From Dolosigranulum savutiense (GTDB lineage Bacteria > Bacillota > Bacilli > Lactobacillales > Carnobacteriaceae_A): DNA of 64,000 bases. The notes beneath the pieces were generated by a model, which saw only the letters and a program-made list of their open reading frames with translations, searched no databases and was not told the DNA's origin. Location of the stretch: the NCBI RefSeq assembly GCF_039830095.1, contig NZ_CP142435.1:744001-808000 (forward strand), read 5' to 3'. Below are positions 62,489-64,000 of this stretch, piece by piece. The translations under genes and the position numbers were made by a program. Position 1 is the stretch's first letter, and each line of letters starts with the position of its first letter.

Positions 62489-63592
62489 TTAGTCATGATA
62501 TCCCTTGTGATCTAGCGATTTCTGATTGGTTACTAATTTAGCGAAGATCATGCGGCCAGAATTGGTCTGCAGGGAGCTGGTAACAACGACATGTTGGCTA
62601 CTGCCGATGTGTCGTTGGCCGCCTTCAACGACGACCATCGTGCCATCATCAAGATAGGCCACACCTTGATCATGTTCGGTTCCTTTTTTGACAATATTGA
62701 CTTTCATCTGTTCGCCTGGAATGACGGCTGGTTGCATAACGCTGGCCAATTCATTAACATTTAGGACTTTGACATTTTGGAATTGGGCAACTTTGTTCAA
62801 GTTGAAGTCGTTGGTGATCACGACACCGTGCAATTCCTTCGCTAAGTGAAGTAGCTTCAAGTCAACTTCTTCGGTCTCATGCAAGTCTTGGTCGTTCATC
62901 TCTACTTGGATCGCTTCATCACTCTGGAGTTCGTTCAAGATATCCAAGCCGCGACGCCCGCGCGTACGCTTCAAACTATCCGCAGAATCGGCAATATGTT
63001 GCAATTCACGTAAGACGTGCTTACTGACGACTAATGTGCCTTCCATGAAACCCGTACGGACCACATCGAGAATCCGACCATCAATAATCGTACTTGTATC
63101 TAATATCTTGTACTTATAGAATCCCTCTGTGACTTCTTTGTCGACGATATTGGTATGTTCTTGTTGGCTACGGAAGATGGCGGTCAATTCCCGGTGACGG
63201 CTACTTCCAACATAGAAGCCCAAGTATCCCAGCAAGGCGGCGATCACGAAGGGCAAGTAGTTGCTAATAATAGGAATATTGAATGATTGCAGTGAGAAGC
63301 TAATCAACCATGAAATGATCAGTCCGAACACCAGCCCAATGCTCCCAAATAATAAATAAGATAATTGCAGTTTCGAAAATATATGGGTCACTTTATTCAA
63401 GCTGCGTTCGATTGGTTTATGGGTGAATAATCCCGCCAAATAGCCAATTACACCGCCGAGAATCGCTCCAATCCAATCAAATGTAATCGGAATTTTAAAC
63501 GGCAATGTCACGAATTGCATAATTTCTGGTAAGGTATTGTACCCGATACTACCTAGGACAAAAACCCAGATCATAATAATAATTTTACTCAT
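62489..63592 (-). CDS. yacL: PIN/TRAM-domain membrane protein YacL
   Basis: 367 aa: four N-terminal membrane helices (about 4-20, 36-58, 80-100 and 110-128), PIN nuclease-like domain (ILDTSTIIDGRILDVV, acidic residues in VDLKLLHLA and VITNDFNLNKVA) and a C-terminal TRAM RNA-binding domain (HDQGVAYLDDGTMVVVEGG). Next to radA as in most Firmicutes. Putative membrane-tethered ribonuclease. Confidence 0.95.
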   Translation of the reverse strand: MSKIIIMIWVFVLGSIGYNTLPEIMQFVTLPFKIPITFDWIGAILGGVIGYLAGLFTHKPIERSLNKVTHIFSKLQLSYLLFGSIGLVFGLIISWLISFSLQSFNIPIISNYLPFVIAALLGYLGFYVGSSRHRELTAIFRSQQEHTNIVDKEVTEGFYKYKILDTSTIIDGRILDVVRTGFMEGTLVVSKHVLRELQHIADSADSLKRTRGRRGLDILNELQSDEAIQVEMNDQDLHETEEVDLKLLHLAKELHGVVITNDFNLNKVAQFQNVKVLNVNELASVMQPAVIPGEQMKVNIVKKGTEHDQGVAYLDDGTMVVVEGGQRHIGSSQHVVVTSSLQTNSGRMIFAKLVTNQKSLDHKGYHD

Positions 63593-63638
63593 AACATCCT
63601 CCTTTTTATTTTTCTGTTAAATTATTACGTGCAAACAA

Positions 63639-64000
63639 TTAGTTAAATGTTCGCTTCATTACTTCTGAGACAGTGGCACAGCCGATGACTTCGATACCCT
63701 CAGGATGCGTCCAGCCGTCTATATTATTCTTGGGAATAAAGACACGCTTGAAGCCTAACTTAGCTGCTTCCGTAACCCGTGCTTCAATTTTAGAGACTCG
63801 TCGAATTTCGCCAGTTAAGCCAATCTCTCCGATAAAGCAGTCCGTGGCTTGGGTTTCTTTTTCCTTATAGCTGGAGACGATGCTCATCGCGATACTTAAG
63901 TCAATCGCCGGCTCATCTAACTTCACTCCACCTGCTGCCTTCAAGTAGGCATCATAATTTTGTAATAAAAGACCTGCTCGCTTCTCCAATACAGCCATGA
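63639..64000 (-). CDS. radA: DNA repair protein RadA, C-terminal part
   Basis: Final about 120 residues: Lon-protease-like domain with [35 protein letters not shown] and [15 protein letters not shown]. The zinc finger and RecA-like ATPase lie beyond the window's right end; the gene continues past 64000. Branch-migration factor in homologous recombination. Confidence 0.95.
   Translation of the reverse strand, partial: MAVLEKRAGLLLQNYDAYLKAAGGVKLDEPAIDLSIAMSIVSSYKEKETQATDCFIGEIGLTGEIRRVSKIEARVTEAAKLGFKRVFIPKNNIDGWTHPEGIEVIGCATVSEVMKRTFN

Noticed and set aside
1-64000. tRNA or rRNA genes
   Set aside because: No cloverleaf with CCA-type end or conserved rRNA stretch was recognised by eye.

Overview
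The window is low-GC Firmicutes DNA. T-box leaders upstream of methionine genes, a ComC/ComD/ComE-like peptide signalling style, and DUF969-DUF979-pcp and folC-folE-folB clusters point to the order Lactobacillales, perhaps an Aerococcaceae- or Carnobacteriaceae-like genus (inference; there is no rRNA or tRNA gene here to anchor it). The backbone is the conserved minus-strand series radA (63.6-64 kb) - yacL (62.5-63.6) - gltX (43.1-44.6) - cysS (1-1065), split by about 18 kb of accessory DNA between yacL and gltX and about 42 kb between gltX and cysS.

Layout from left to right. 1-5.8 kb: cysS, a CPBP protease, small membrane proteins, a lipobox-like mini-peptide and a 2-hydroxyacid dehydrogenase. 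5.9-6.4: folK. 7-12.6: an immunity-type ABC transporter operon facing a histidine kinase/LytTR regulator pair whose pheromone gene is decayed. 12.7-20: a scrap-yard of mobile DNA (truncated ISL3 transposase joined to a truncated tyrosine integrase, guaA-like att sequence, GNAT, mercury resistance merR-merF-merA, MobV fragment, IS3-type end). 20-28.3: a methionine/AI-2 block (maa, luxS-metA, metY, metNIQQ) with three Met-type T-box leaders. 28.4-37.1: a decayed duplicate of the pcp locus, a TetR-controlled heterodimeric ABC exporter, then the intact pcp and DUF979/DUF969 genes. 37.6-39.9: folB-folE-folC. 40-44.6: an ABC exporter, a HhH-GPD glycosylase and gltX.

The most remarkable part is 45.3-59.5 kb. 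Two quorum-sensing cassettes lie as mirror images around about 51.9 kb. Each has a 37-residue double-Gly pheromone precursor with a C-terminal Cys and a ComD/AgrC-like kinase. The two kinases have unrelated sensor halves but nearly identical kinase halves. One cassette has an intact LytTR regulator, while the other has the same gene cut off after about 50 codons next to a group II intron relic. The near-identical segment (about 0.98 kb) is in inverted orientation. Recombination across it would flip the intact regulator and a CPBP protease from one pheromone receptor to the other, a plausible genetic switch of pheromone specificity. Direct repeats with a 22-bp period (TTCACGG-like half sites) sit before both pheromone genes, both adjacent ABC operons, both CPBP proteases (one 48 kb away) and several bacteriocin-like mini-gene clusters, outlining a probable regulon.

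Outer parts of the island hold a double-Gly bacteriocin-like peptide with its own ABC transporter, several peptide/immunity-like mini-gene pairs in various states of decay, and a second peptide-type ABC exporter (59.6-61.9 kb) before the yacL-radA backbone resumes. No peptidase-domain (C39) transporter for processing the double-Gly leaders is present, so it must be encoded elsewhere.
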